DNA of 64,000 bases from Teratosphaeria epicoccoides (Eukaryota > Ascomycota > Dothideomycetes > Mycosphaerellales > Teratosphaeriaceae): NCBI GenBank assembly GCA_021401465.1, contig JADDMT010000076.1:1-64000 (forward strand), in the 5' to 3' direction. The notes beneath the pieces were generated by a model. It had not been told where the DNA came from, searched no databases, and saw only the letters and a list, made by a program, of their open reading frames with translations. How positions within the stretch are numbered: position 1 is the stretch's first letter; each line of letters begins with the position of its first letter. This document shows positions 31,463 through 41,539 of the stretch, one piece after another. Position numbers and translations under genes: made by a program.

Positions 31463-32053
31463 TCAGAAGAGATGATTCATGTGGTCCTCCGGCATTTTGA
31501 AGCCAGTCTGCTGAAAGTCTGAGATAATGGCTTGCGCCATTGCCTCCATCTTCCTTCGGTGAAGCGCTAGGACGCCTCCTGAAGCGATACTAGAGCTGCT
31601 TTCTGCCTTGGATGACGCCGAAGAGGACAGAGCCGAATCAACGATTGCGGTGCCTTGGCTGCTGTGCAATGGCTCGCCGTCCGGTCCTTCTGCAGTCACT
31701 CGTGGCTCGAATCTACGTTTGCGGGGCGGAACGCCGCCTTCGAGCACGAGCAGAAGCTGTGGATGGATTCGGCGAATCAGGATGTTTGACATTTCCGACT
31801 CGATGGTCAGCGTGTGCAGCTGTGTTGGGTGTTTCGCTCTGGTGTTCTCGTCGGCTGCTTCGTTGGTACTTCCGGGCATGTGTTCCTGCCACGACATGGC
31901 CGTCATAGCTGTCTGCCTTCGCAGACCGCGTATGTCAGTTGGCTGAGTGTAGGCCAGGAGGGTTCCGTTTGGTGTCATGAGATACCACCGCTTGCATAGT
32001 CGCTCGTCGCTGTTTTTGGACAGTAGCTCGCTAAGTCCCTTTGCATTAAGCAT
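31463..32053 (-). CDS. Roadblock/LC7-domain protein, LAMTOR2-like
   Basis: One exon, 196 aa from the ATG at 32053. The start MLNAKGLSELLSKN lines up with the opening of LAMTOR2/p14 proteins (ML-x-x-K-x-L). It is followed by the Roadblock pattern: YLMTPNGTLLAYTQP (strand and turn), a helix (RRQTAMTAMSWQEHM), LHTLTIESEMSNILIRRIHPQLLLVLEGG (two strands), and a final helix (RRKMEAMAQAIISDF). Two low-complexity inserts make it longer than the animal protein (about 125 aa). LAMTOR2 is part of the Ragulator/EGO-type scaffold that holds Rag GTPases on the vacuole for TORC1 signalling; S. pombe has Lam2. Assignment is by pattern only. Confidence 0.6.
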   Translation of the reverse strand: MLNAKGLSELLSKNSDERLCKRWYLMTPNGTLLAYTQPTDIRGLRRQTAMTAMSWQEHMPGSTNEAADENTRAKHPTQLHTLTIESEMSNILIRRIHPQLLLVLEGGVPPRKRRFEPRVTAEGPDGEPLHSSQGTAIVDSALSSSASSKAESSSSIASGGVLALHRRKMEAMAQAIISDFQQTGFKMPEDHMNHLF

Positions 32054-32517
32054 TTTCTGCAGGTTTGGACACAACGCCACGCCGTTTCTGCTCGATATGC
32101 GACGATTGAAAACAATTTCGTTTGCTGCGATTCGACGCCGCTGCAGGATGCCGATGTCGATTCAGCGCGCAGATTGGATGACTTGTGCGAAACCCAACAT
32201 CTACGTGTCAATACCGTGCAGCTCCAGAAGGCAAGGAATTCCCAACGCTGCGATCCTGGTGATAAATTGTCAGCACAGCATGATCTCCTCCATTATTCAC
32301 ATGAATCGACTTCAGGCTATCCAGGATTCGACTATGGAGCTCACTATTCAACGCAAAACCCGAGGGCCGCACATGCCGCCGCAAAGTTTACACCTCCGCG
32401 GTGTGGCTGCAAGACATTTCGCTTGTGGCACCATCAACATTTCCACAGTTGCCAACAGCAGAGGAGCATTGCACGAATAGACAGAGTAGTCAAACGCGAC
32501 GACGTCTTCCGATCACG
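32054..32517. promoter_or_regulatory. Divergent promoter region, LAMTOR2-like gene and FMP52
   Basis: 464 bp separate the two divergent start codons. Overlapping frames here have no domains. No particular site was identified. Confidence 0.45.
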
Positions 32518-33260
32518 ATGACGTTCGTGGCGCTCGTGGGGAGTACTGGCCTGGTAGTGAGCCCGGCAGGCCTCCTTTCAGGCATCTTACCGGTGAGCTG
32601 AACATGAGGCAGGGATCGAATATTCTCACCCTTCTCCAAAAGCTTCCGGACGTAGGATGTATCTATGCATTCGCCCGGAAAGAGTTGCCGACGCACGAGA
32701 AGGTTACGACAATCGTTTCCTCTGATTCTGGGGCGTGGCCAGCGCAGTACCCAAGTGGCAGTCAGCTATACATTTCAGCTCTTGGCACTACAAGGGCCAA
32801 CGCTGGCAGTTTGGACAATCAGAAGAAGATCGACCATGATTTGAATCTGGAATTGGCCAAAGCAGCCAAAGCTGCTGGCACAAAAGCCTACGTTCTCATC
32901 TCGTCGTCTGGCTCGAATCCCAAGTCATCCCTGGGATACCTAAAGATGAAGGGAGAGCTAGAGGAAGCGGTCAAGGCGCTCGACTTTGACCATACGGTCA
33001 TCGTCAGGCCGGGACTTATTGTCGGCGAGCGCAGTGAGAGCAGACTTGCTCAGAGAGTTTTCCGATCCGTTGCCGAAATTGCTGGGAGTATCTCGAGCAA
33101 CAGGCTGAAGGACTTTTGGGCACAGGATGCAGATGTCATCGCCAGGGCAGCAATCAAGGCTGGATTAGATGCTAGTGAGGGCAAGGGCAGTGAGAAGGTG
33201 AGGATCTTGACACAGGCTGATATCGTCAGACTTGGGAGGACGGAGTGGAAAGACGCATAG
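32518..33260 (+). CDS. FMP52: Fmp52-like mitochondrial NAD(P)-binding protein
   Basis: Exons 32518-32556 (39 nt) and 32613-33260; the 56-bp intron is gtgagc...aggcag; 228 aa, close to the yeast length. The first exon encodes MTFVALVGSTGLV, so the Rossmann motif GSTGLVGSNIL is split by the intron. Later marks: YISALGTTRANAGS, YVLISSSGSNPKSSLGYLKMKGELEE (with the Tyr-x-x-x-Lys pattern YLKMK) and VIVRPGLIVGER. It is an atypical short-chain dehydrogenase of the HTATIP2/Fmp52 group; in yeast the protein is found at the mitochondrial outer membrane. The substrate is unknown. Confidence 0.88.
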
Positions 33261-34382
33261 AAGCTCTCTGGATGCAGACCAAATCTGTTGCTATGAAGGC
33301 GACATTGGCTGCTTTTACAGAGTATGGGCAAATGGGCGGTTACTCTTTACGGATCTGTGGTCTTGGCGGTTTATGGCTGTCGTTCGTGCTGACCAGATGT
33401 CGAAATCCAGCAGATTGTATTCCACTTGTAATGGCAGGAGACCATTTCTTTTTCCACTTGTGATTGCAGGAAATCATTTCTTCTTCCATAGGCGCATGCG
33501 ATATCACATTGACTGTCTTGTTATGTGCCCGTGATGGAAGTGAGTGGGTCCGCCAGCCTCCAGGAAGGTTGTCCTCAGGGTGGATCACGAGTGACAATCT
33601 CGCATCCCGACTTACAGCACTTCAATTAGTCCCTTCACTATCACTCTTTCTTGATAACCTACGACGGATATTGACGAGGAGGACTCCAACCAGGAGGGTC
33701 TTGACGGAGGGGGGTCTGACGAGGAGGTTCTGACGGGGAGGGCGATGAGGAGGAGGATTGCTTCTGGTACGATTGGGATGGCACTGGTATAGGCAAGCAC
33801 AATGTATCCGCTATCTGATACTTGCTTGCGGACTAGATCACCAGGCGGAGGTGAGGTGACGGTGGGGTCGGCTTTGCGAGTACGGTCTTGGCAGAGTCCA
33901 GCACAGATGTATGGTCACGAGCGGTATTGTTGTAAAGATTATTACTGCGGAATCTAATCATCTGCATGCATGTGCCTAATGTCAACCTTGTAATGGACCT
34001 TGACTGAGTGTGCTCATGTCTTCGTGTTGCATGTGAAAGCGCATCCACTAGTAGGTGGAAGTCGGTGGGCCTCCGCGACATGAAGGTTGTAACTTCGGCG
34101 TCTGCGACCTAGTCACGAACGCTCACTGCTTCAACTACTCTGTACACGACCATTACTTTCCACCGTTCACGTTTCTGCCTAAATGCTCAGTGGACGTGCA
34201 GGAGCTCATGTCTAGGTGAGAAGCAACACCCACCCCCTTAACACACAAGCTTCTATTCATCATAGTGAACGGAAGCTCACAGTCGCTCGGGCAAGCCTCG
34301 CACTGACTACCGCTCATCTGTTCGCTCTCGCCCAAGCCAACCAACTTGCAACATACACATACTCCTCCGAGCACCTCCACTG
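33261..34382. other. Intergenic region with local tandem repeats
   Basis: No gene is seen in 1.1 kb. A 32-bp unit is tandemly duplicated with a few changes at 33422-33453 and 33454-33485 (ccacttgtaatggcagg... and ccacttgtgattgcagg...). Further on, 33670-33760 is a purine-rich patch with repeated tgacgaggagg words. The stretch before 34383 should hold the UFD4 promoter. Confidence 0.5.
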
Positions 34383-37300
34383 ATGCCGCCTAGAGTGACT
34401 CGCTCATCTGTGGCGAGACTCAACGCAGATACAACTGACGACCAGACCTCGCCCTCTACAATCGCCGACACTCCACCAGCAACCCGTCCAGCCTCATTCC
34501 GCAAACGCAAGGCGGCGCCTGAGGCAGCAGACCCTCCATCGGCTACTCAGCCGAGCCGTCGCCCGAAGAGAGCTAGGAGCAGCGGGCAGGACGACCAGAC
34601 AGCCCCGTTGACACCAGCGGAGGAACGCATGCGACCCAAGCGCACCACAGCAGCGGACATGTCCAGCGCTGGGCCTTCCTCCGGCAACTCTGCAAATACC
34701 TCGCCGCAGCAAGTGCCCCGGGACTCCACAAACAAGAAGAAGTCAAGCCGCAGAAAGTCAAAGGAGGATGCAAGCGCATCGGCGTCAGCATCGACGTCTC
34801 GCAGGTCCAAGAAGGGCTCTCGGAAGGATCAAGATGTCATCATGAAGGACGTTGATGAGAAGGGCGAGCAGCCGCAAGGCGATGGTCAAGACGAGGGCCC
34901 AGGGCAGGACACCGGAGGTGGCGCAGATGCTGGCACGGATCCTCCTCCGAGGCGGTTCACGGAAGAGGACATGGATGAAATGGAGCGTCAAGACCCATTC
35001 ACCAGCGGCTACCTCGGTCGTTTCGGACAGTCTGGGCTCTCAAGCAGTCTTCGAGCCTTGAGCGGTATGATGTCGAGCACGCACGTCCAATTACGCACAA
35101 TTCTTGAACAGTTACGCACCAAGGAGGACTCCTCGGTTCAAGTCATAGCATTACAGAACTTAGCGGAGCTTCTGTTGATGGCAAACGAAGAAACTCTGTC
35201 TGGTCACTTTGCACCGGACCAGTTCGTCAAGGAGCTAGTCGCACTGATGCAACCAAACGAGTTTACTGGAGAGGAGAATCCAGAGATCATGCTCCTGGCC
35301 TGCCGTTGCATTGCGAACTTGCTGGAAGCTTTGCCAGCAGCTACCCCGAGCGTCGTGTACGGTGCTGCAGTCCCGATTTTATGCCAGAAGCTGCTCGAGA
35401 TCCATTTCATCGACTTGGCCGAACAGGCACTCACCACTCTCGAGAAGATTTCTCAGGAATTTCCGTCTTCAATCGTCCGCGAAGGCGGTTTGACTGCGTG
35501 TCTGACTTATCTTGACTTCTTCGCGACCAGCACCCAGAGGACAGCAGTCACCACAGCGGCCAATTGTTGCCGCAACATACCTGAAGACTCGTTTGCCACT
35601 GTGCGTGACGTGATGCCAATCTTGCTTAACACGCTGTCGAGTAGCGATCAGAAAGTTGTGGAGCAAGCTTCGCTGTGCGTGTCCCGTATCGTGGACAGCT
35701 TTAAGTACCACGAGAGCAAGCTCGAAGAGTTGGTCAGCACGGATTTGCTGAAGGCGATCCTGCGTATACTCATCCCAGGTACGACAAACATGATCGGTCC
35801 GCAGATCCATACGCAGTTCCTACGCGTGCTGTCAATATCTGCGCGTGCCAGCCCTAGGCTGTCGGTCGAGCTCCTGAAAATGAACGTTGTCGACACGTTG
35901 TATCAGATTCTGACAGGCGTCTCTGCGCCTGTCGACACTTTCGATGCAGCTTCAAAGATCGACAAGAATGTAATCATGCAAGCTATCATCCGCACACCTC
36001 GCGACCAGATATTCGAGACTCTCAACGTGGTCTGCGAGCTCCTGCCAAGCATCTCGCGTGAGAACCTCATGTTCATGGACGACTTGTACGACGCTGGATA
36101 CTCTGGGTCGGATCACGTGTCTATGTCTACGCGGTCGAAGAAGTCGCCAAACGACAAGAAGCTGGAGCTGCTTAAAAGGTGTCCACAAGAGGTCACGCGC
36201 TTTGCCATCATCCTATTTCCGACGCTCATGCATTGCTTCACGAGCACTGTCAATTTAAGTGTCAGGCAGAAGGTTCTCACGGCTCAGCTGAAAATGCTCT
36301 CGAACTTCGATACAGAGATCTTAGAAGAGGCTCTGCGGGGAGTTTCGTTTGCATCCCATCTTGCATCGATCTTGACCCAACAGGAGAATGCGTCGCTGGT
36401 GACATTCGCTTTACAAGCTGCTGAGCTTCTTTTGAAGAGGATGGAGAGCATCTACAGGCCTCAATTCTACCGCGAAGGGGTGATAGCTGAGGTTGCCAAG
36501 CTCGCTGGACGCGCGGTCAAGGCCGACCCGCCTGCTAATTCCAAGGGCGTCGATGATACTGCACACCCACCTGCGCAGGTCGAAGAGCATGATGACGATC
36601 TCGAGGAAACATACAACGATGGGCCGGAAACAATTGAGGTCGATGTCCAGCCCGATGACGAGGATGGTGAGGATGACGAGAATGATGACGATGATGACGA
36701 GAATGAAAACGACCATACGCAGGAAGACGATGACGACGGGGAAGATGACCAAGACGACGGGGGCGACGATTCCGAGCCTTCGTCGGCTAATCAGCCGCGC
36801 CGTATCATAGATATCCAGGACGTCATCACTTTACGCGCGAAGCGCTTCATGGAAGCACACGCGGACGAGTGTACGGCTGAGATGCGCGAGAAGGCGACTC
36901 ATGTCTTGCAAGACCTGCGGACACTGGCATCAGAGCTCAAGGAATGCTATGGCGGTGTGAATAGCGACGGTGGCCTCGATCTCTTCAAGCGCTTTGCGAA
37001 GTACTTCGACGGCGACGCGTTAGAGAGTATCACCAGCTACGAACTCATGTCCTCCGGGATCGTGAACGTATTGCTTGAGCTATTCAACGACCCGGATGGA
37101 AAGGCGGCGCCTGAGGCACGATCTGATTTCCTGGAAGCCTTCATGTCGACTAGCAACCAGATGAGAATCGCTACGGGATCTGCGAAGTCTCCAGTTACGC
37201 CGTTTAGCATCTTCGTGCTGAAGCTGCAAGATCTGCTCAGTCGCGCCGAGCATTTTGAGGTCATCACGGTGCACCAAAATGCGTTCGAAAGCAACCGCAG

Positions 37301-40046
37301 CAGCGCAGCGTCCATGCTGGCAAAGCAGCTACGTCTGCGATTGGTAGCGGATGATGATTCAGGCATTCCAAAGCATTTCAGAAACATCATGGTGTCAATC
37401 CATGCGATTGCGACATTCAAGGCGTTGGATGACTATTTGCGACCACGCATCACGTTGACGGAGCGTCCACGGGGCAGTCGCCGCGAGGGTGGTCTGGGCA
37501 GTGCTATGGCCGCATACGCTGCAGCAATGGCGCGTGGGGAGAGGCCAGGCGGTCCACCACCACCGGGTCTACCTGGTTTCGGCATGCCTCTTCCAACTAG
37601 GAGTGGTTCAAGCAAGCCGTCAAAGACGAAAGCAACTAAAACAGAGTCTGGGCCGCCAGCAGTCGTCGAGACAGCCAGAGCAGAAGAGTCTACGAGCCGC
37701 CTGCGTAGGTCGACGAGGCGCCACGCCTCACAGCCTTCGCCTAATCAGGCCCAGCCGCCAAGTCTGCCGGCCGAGCCGGCGCAGGCAGAAAGCGAGTCTC
37801 AAGAGAATCTGGAGTGTGCGGACGAAGCGCAAATTCACGACGAAAATGATGGTGACGACATCGAGGCCGATCTGGATGCTCTTGTCGACGATCTAGAGGA
37901 AGGCGGCCTGGAGCAGGATGTGTCGGATCCGACTGCCGTCAACATGGAAGTCGCAAACTCTGGCAAAGTAACTGCAAGAACAGAGGAAGGCGATCGCGTG
38001 GCAACGCCATCACAAGGCACTCCAGAGCAGGCTCTGAGCCGTGCATTGCGCGACAGGCCGTCGTCTGCGGCGCGCTTAGCCATGGCACGCGAGCTGCTTG
38101 GTGAGGCGCCTTCTTCCAGCCGGTTGGGAATGTCTTATGCATCGGCTCTGCAGCAGCCACCTCAGGATTGGCATATCGAATTCACAGTCAACGATCAGCC
38201 TATAACGAGCGAGACGACAATTTACCGCGCTTGCCACTTCAACCAGACCCAGAGTGACGACGTGTCAGCCCGCACCATCTGGTCTGCTACGCATACCATC
38301 AAGTTCAAGCGCGTCTCTGGACCCGCTCCTACCGAGCGCTCATCAAGCTCTCCGACTGTGTCGTCCGCACCGCCGTCCTCTGAGTCCGGCCTGCCGCCGT
38401 CTCTTAGTGAACATCCCATCACCTCTGGCATCTTGCGCCTTATGAGTATTTTGCACGATCTCAACAACAACCTGGACGATGTACTGGCCGAGAACAAAAG
38501 TGCCGTCAAGCTGAATGCTGAGCCACTGACACAGTTTGTCAATACGAAGCTTACTGCAAAACTCAACAGGCAGCTGGAGGAGCCCCTTATTGTGGCTAGC
38601 CAGTGCTTGCCAACATGGAGTGAGGATCTGGCTCGTCTGTACCCATTCCTCTTCCCATTCGAGACGCGTCACTTATTCCTGCAGTCGACCTCTTTTGGCT
38701 ATGCTCGCTCGATGTCACGTTGGCAGAACTCGCAGAACCAGAATGATGCGCGTAACCGCCACCGCCATGATGAGCGTCCATTCCTGGGCAGACTGCAGCG
38801 GCAGAAAGTTCGCATATCGCGCAGCCGTATTCTCGAGTCAGCCATCAAAGTGATGGAGCTTTACGGTGGCTCGCAGAGCATACTTGAGGTGGAATATTTC
38901 GAGGAGGTCGGCACGGGCCTTGGTCCTACCCTGGAGTTCTACTCCACTGTGTCGAAGGAGTTCTCCAAAAAGAAGACTAAGCTGTGGCGCGAGAACGATT
39001 CTGGCGAGAGCGGCGAGTTTGCATTCGGCAAACGCGGTCTCTTTCCAGCACCCATGGACGACAAAATGGCTGGTGATGAAAACGGCCAACGCGTCCTTCA
39101 TCTGTTCAGAATGCTCGGCAAGTTCATCGCTCGCTCAATGATGGACTCACGCATTATTGATGTCTCGCTAAACCCGACCTTCTTCCGCGTTGGCGACTGT
39201 GCTACTGTCACTCCCTCGTTGGGCGCTGTGGCTACTGTCGATCAGGATCTTGCCAGGTCTCTTAAGATGTTGAAGAAATACGCCAGTGCCAAGCAGCGTA
39301 TCGACGGAGACGACCGTCTCTCAGAAACGCAGAAGGCGCGTAAGATGAAGGACATCCGCCTCAACGACGCCCACGTTGAAGACCTGGGTCTAGACTTCAC
39401 CCTGCCTGGCTACCCACACATCGAACTTGTACCTGGCGGCTCCAGCATGACAGTCACCATTGACAACGTAGAACAGTACATTCGCGAAGTCATTGACTTT
39501 ACTTTAGAATCCGGCGTTCAGCGTCAAGTGGATGCATTCCAAGCTGGCTTCTCACAGGTCTTCCCATACTCGGCGCTCAGATCCTTTACGCCTGACGAGC
39601 TAGTCATGCTCTTTGGTCGCGTTGAAGAGGACTGGTCTTTGGAGACCCTCATGGACTCCATCAAGGCCGATCACGGCTACAACCTGGACAGCAAGAGCGT
39701 TCGCAACTTGCTGCAGACGATGTCGGAGCTGTCTCCGCAGGCAAAGAGGGACTTTTTGCAGTTCGTGACGGGCAGTCCGAAGCTGCCCATTGGAGGTATG
39801 TGCAATACTTTCGCCTCTCACAGCGGTAATGTACTGACTTTATCGACAGGCTTCAAGGCGCTCACGCCTATGTTCACCGTCGTCTGCAAGCCGAGTGAGC
39901 CACCATTCACGTCTGACGACTACTTGCCGAGTGTCATGACTTGCGTCAACTACCTCAAGATGCCTGACTACAGTTCGCTTGACGTACTGAAGGAGAAGTT
40001 GGGTGTCGCCATCAAGGAAGGCCAGGGTGCATTCCACCTATCCTAA
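34383..40046 (+). CDS. UFD4: HECT E3 ubiquitin ligase Ufd4 (TRIP12-like)
   Basis: Exons 34383-39795 and 39850-40046; 1869 aa. The 54-bp intron (gtatgt...tcgacag) has no stop and keeps frame, so its removal is inferred from the conserved junction LPIGG-FKALTP. The N-terminus is disordered and basic with bipartite-like signals (RKRKAAPEAA, RRPKRARS). Armadillo-type helices follow (about 220-730), then a very acidic Asp/Glu stretch (about 755-800), more helices, the Ufd4-type segment IEFTVNDQPITSETTIYRAC, and a C-terminal HECT domain starting near 1480. The catalytic Cys is in SVMTCVNYLKMP, near residue 1835. Ufd4 builds ubiquitin chains on ubiquitin-fusion and N-degron substrates. Fungal orthologues outside yeasts are of this size. 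Confidence 0.92.
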   Translation: MPPRVTRSSVARLNADTTDDQTSPSTIADTPPATRPASFRKRKAAPEAADPPSATQPSRRPKRARSSGQDDQTAPLTPAEERMRPKRTTAADMSSAGPSSGNSANTSPQQVPRDSTNKKKSSRRKSKEDASASASASTSRRSKKGSRKDQDVIMKDVDEKGEQPQGDGQDEGPGQDTGGGADAGTDPPPRRFTEEDMDEMERQDPFTSGYLGRFGQSGLSSSLRALSGMMSSTHVQLRTILEQLRTKEDSSVQVIALQNLAELLLMANEETLSGHFAPDQFVKELVALMQPNEFTGEENPEIMLLACRCIANLLEALPAATPSVVYGAAVPILCQKLLEIHFIDLAEQALTTLEKISQEFPSSIVREGGLTACLTYLDFFATSTQRTAVTTAANCCRNIPEDSFATVRDVMPILLNTLSSSDQKVVEQASLCVSRIVDSFKYHESKLEELVSTDLLKAILRILIPGTTNMIGPQIHTQFLRVLSISARASPRLSVELLKMNVVDTLYQILTGVSAPVDTFDAASKIDKNVIMQAIIRTPRDQIFETLNVVCELLPSISRENLMFMDDLYDAGYSGSDHVSMSTRSKKSPNDKKLELLKRCPQEVTRFAIILFPTLMHCFTSTVNLSVRQKVLTAQLKMLSNFDTEILEEALRGVSFASHLASILTQQENASLVTFALQAAELLLKRMESIYRPQFYREGVIAEVAKLAGRAVKADPPANSKGVDDTAHPPAQVEEHDDDLEETYNDGPETIEVDVQPDDEDGEDDENDDDDDENENDHTQEDDDDGEDDQDDGGDDSEPSSANQPRRIIDIQDVITLRAKRFMEAHADECTAEMREKATHVLQDLRTLASELKECYGGVNSDGGLDLFKRFAKYFDGDALESITSYELMSSGIVNVLLELFNDPDGKAAPEARSDFLEAFMSTSNQMRIATGSAKSPVTPFSIFVLKLQDLLSRAEHFEVITVHQNAFESNRSSAASMLAKQLRLRLVADDDSGIPKHFRNIMVSIHAIATFKALDDYLRPRITLTERPRGSRREGGLGSAMAAYAAAMARGERPGGPPPPGLPGFGMPLPTRSGSSKPSKTKATKTESGPPAVVETARAEESTSRLRRSTRRHASQPSPNQAQPPSLPAEPAQAESESQENLECADEAQIHDENDGDDIEADLDALVDDLEEGGLEQDVSDPTAVNMEVANSGKVTARTEEGDRVATPSQGTPEQALSRALRDRPSSAARLAMARELLGEAPSSSRLGMSYASALQQPPQDWHIEFTVNDQPITSETTIYRACHFNQTQSDDVSARTIWSATHTIKFKRVSGPAPTERSSSSPTVSSAPPSSESGLPPSLSEHPITSGILRLMSILHDLNNNLDDVLAENKSAVKLNAEPLTQFVNTKLTAKLNRQLEEPLIVASQCLPTWSEDLARLYPFLFPFETRHLFLQSTSFGYARSMSRWQNSQNQNDARNRHRHDERPFLGRLQRQKVRISRSRILESAIKVMELYGGSQSILEVEYFEEVGTGLGPTLEFYSTVSKEFSKKKTKLWRENDSGESGEFAFGKRGLFPAPMDDKMAGDENGQRVLHLFRMLGKFIARSMMDSRIIDVSLNPTFFRVGDCATVTPSLGAVATVDQDLARSLKMLKKYASAKQRIDGDDRLSETQKARKMKDIRLNDAHVEDLGLDFTLPGYPHIELVPGGSSMTVTIDNVEQYIREVIDFTLESGVQRQVDAFQAGFSQVFPYSALRSFTPDELVMLFGRVEEDWSLETLMDSIKADHGYNLDSKSVRNLLQTMSELSPQAKRDFLQFVTGSPKLPIGGMCNTFASHSGNVLTLSTGFKALTPMFTVVCKPSEPPFTSDDYLPSVMTCVNYLKMPDYSSLDVLKEKLGVAIKEGQGAFHLS
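39796..39849 (+). other. In-frame, stop-free intron in the UFD4 HECT domain
   Basis: Length 54 bp, a multiple of three, with donor GTATGT and acceptor CGACAG. If retained it adds 18 residues (through CNTFASHSGNVLTLSTG) about 34 residues before the catalytic Cys. HECT domains have no such insert, so the spliced form should be the active one. Confidence 0.8.
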
Positions 40047-41539
40047 TCGAGAAAGTGCGTGTGAGATTTGCGCAGAAGAGGCTGCTGGTATACGAAAGCA
40101 CTGTTACCAAGTCGCAAGCACACAGTACAAGATCATTACTGCATAACCACGGCATCGCTATGTAAATCCGGCCTAGAGTTGGTACAGAGTGGGCACGCCG
40201 GCGTTAGGTTTGGCGTTCAACGTCACGGATGGAATGAGACATCATGGGTATCAATAGCGTATTACATGCGTTCAATCGCTCGCTCAAGGAGGTGGGCGCA
40301 GTCACAGTTGGAGATACATTCTACATTAGCTCGTCAGCAGCCGAAGTCCGCCTTGACAAGGACGTACCATCGTTTGGGGTTTTCCTGGATTCCAGCTTCG
40401 CTCACGAAGCCTGCATGTCAGCTGTGAGCAGAACAAATAATCATGAAAGTTCTTGTTGGTTCCAGGGCGTCGCGGCCAAGGCGCCCAGCCAAGGTTCCGG
40501 GTCTCTGCTTGGCGATGTCGCACCTCGTCGCGCGTGTAAGCGCTTCTCTCGCAGTGCTTCACCACGCAATAAATGCATCTCAAGACATGGCTGTGGCATT
40601 CGTTGCGGGAAGACCGAAAGAGTTGGACTATCTTGGACGGCGGAACGATGTGGGCGCGGACCCAAGAATCACAACAAAGCATGGGGATGGCGATCACGGC
40701 CGAGGCAATGCTGTTGAGAGCATTGTCCTTCCCGTGAAGGACCGCAGGAGTAGAAGCGATGGCAGGTCTGCGGTATGTCGACTGATGCCGACCCGCGAAA
40801 CTCGAGACTAATACACGTGTACCAGGGATCGGCGCAGTCCTCCTCGTTATGCGGTTTGGGCTGCACGATACAGTGACTCTATGAGGATCCCGGCTGGCCG
40901 AGACGTGAAATACGAGATGGTTCAATCATCAATCTGATAGCCTATCTGTTACAGGGTTGGCGGACGCGGGTTGACGGACGCAGGGGCGCCACGATTCTGC
41001 CTCTGGGTCCGTCGCGCATGACTAGGCTAAGGTTGCATAGCTGGCAGCGTGAGTTTCCACCGTCTTACCCGCGCCTGCTACGAGAAACGGAATACGACGT
41101 GAAGCCGTTCAGTGTTGGCCTGGGCCCGGCTTGTTTGAGCAGACGGCAGAGATCACTTGGCAAAATCTGGCGCTTCCAGCCTGTTTCGCTATGCCTGGCC
41201 GAAGCCACTTGCAGGCGCAAGGTGTAGACGAGCATGGCTAATCGTCCAACAGCGTCGTTGCTGGCGCGAGCGTGCGGAAGGAGAGGTGTTTTGTGAGCTG
41301 GAGGTCGGAGCGCTACTTGACGGACTCTGGGCAGTGGTCGGGACTATCACCCCGCTCGTTGTAGTCATTGTGTCTCTGTGAGTCCCAAGCCGGCTGTACT
41401 GCAGGCTATTGCCGCTTTCGCTTTCTTGGGATCTCGTGGAAAATTCGAGGCCTAAGAAGGCGTCGGTTTGCGCCCGTAAACAACCCAGCTGCAGGATGCA
41501 GGTCAGCATACACGTCGTGCACTCGCAGCGTCATCGCAC
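40047..41539. other. Convergent intergenic region, no supported gene
   Basis: 1.5 kb between the 3' ends of UFD4 and the LaeA-like gene. Overlapping frames on both strands reach 120-199 codons (for example 40326-40925 minus and 40244-40717 plus), but their composition is Arg/Cys-rich and patternless and I recognise no domain. A transcribed non-coding locus cannot be excluded. Confidence 0.45.

Noticed and set aside
32054..32080. Nine-residue N-terminal extension of the LAMTOR2-like protein
   Set aside because: The codon at 32080 is GTG; the ATG at 32053 both fits eukaryotic initiation and matches the family start.
40244..40925. Overlapping frames of up to 199 codons in the UFD4/LaeA-like gap
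   Set aside because: Neither strand gives a recognisable motif, and no splice pattern joins the plus-strand frames into a sensible protein.
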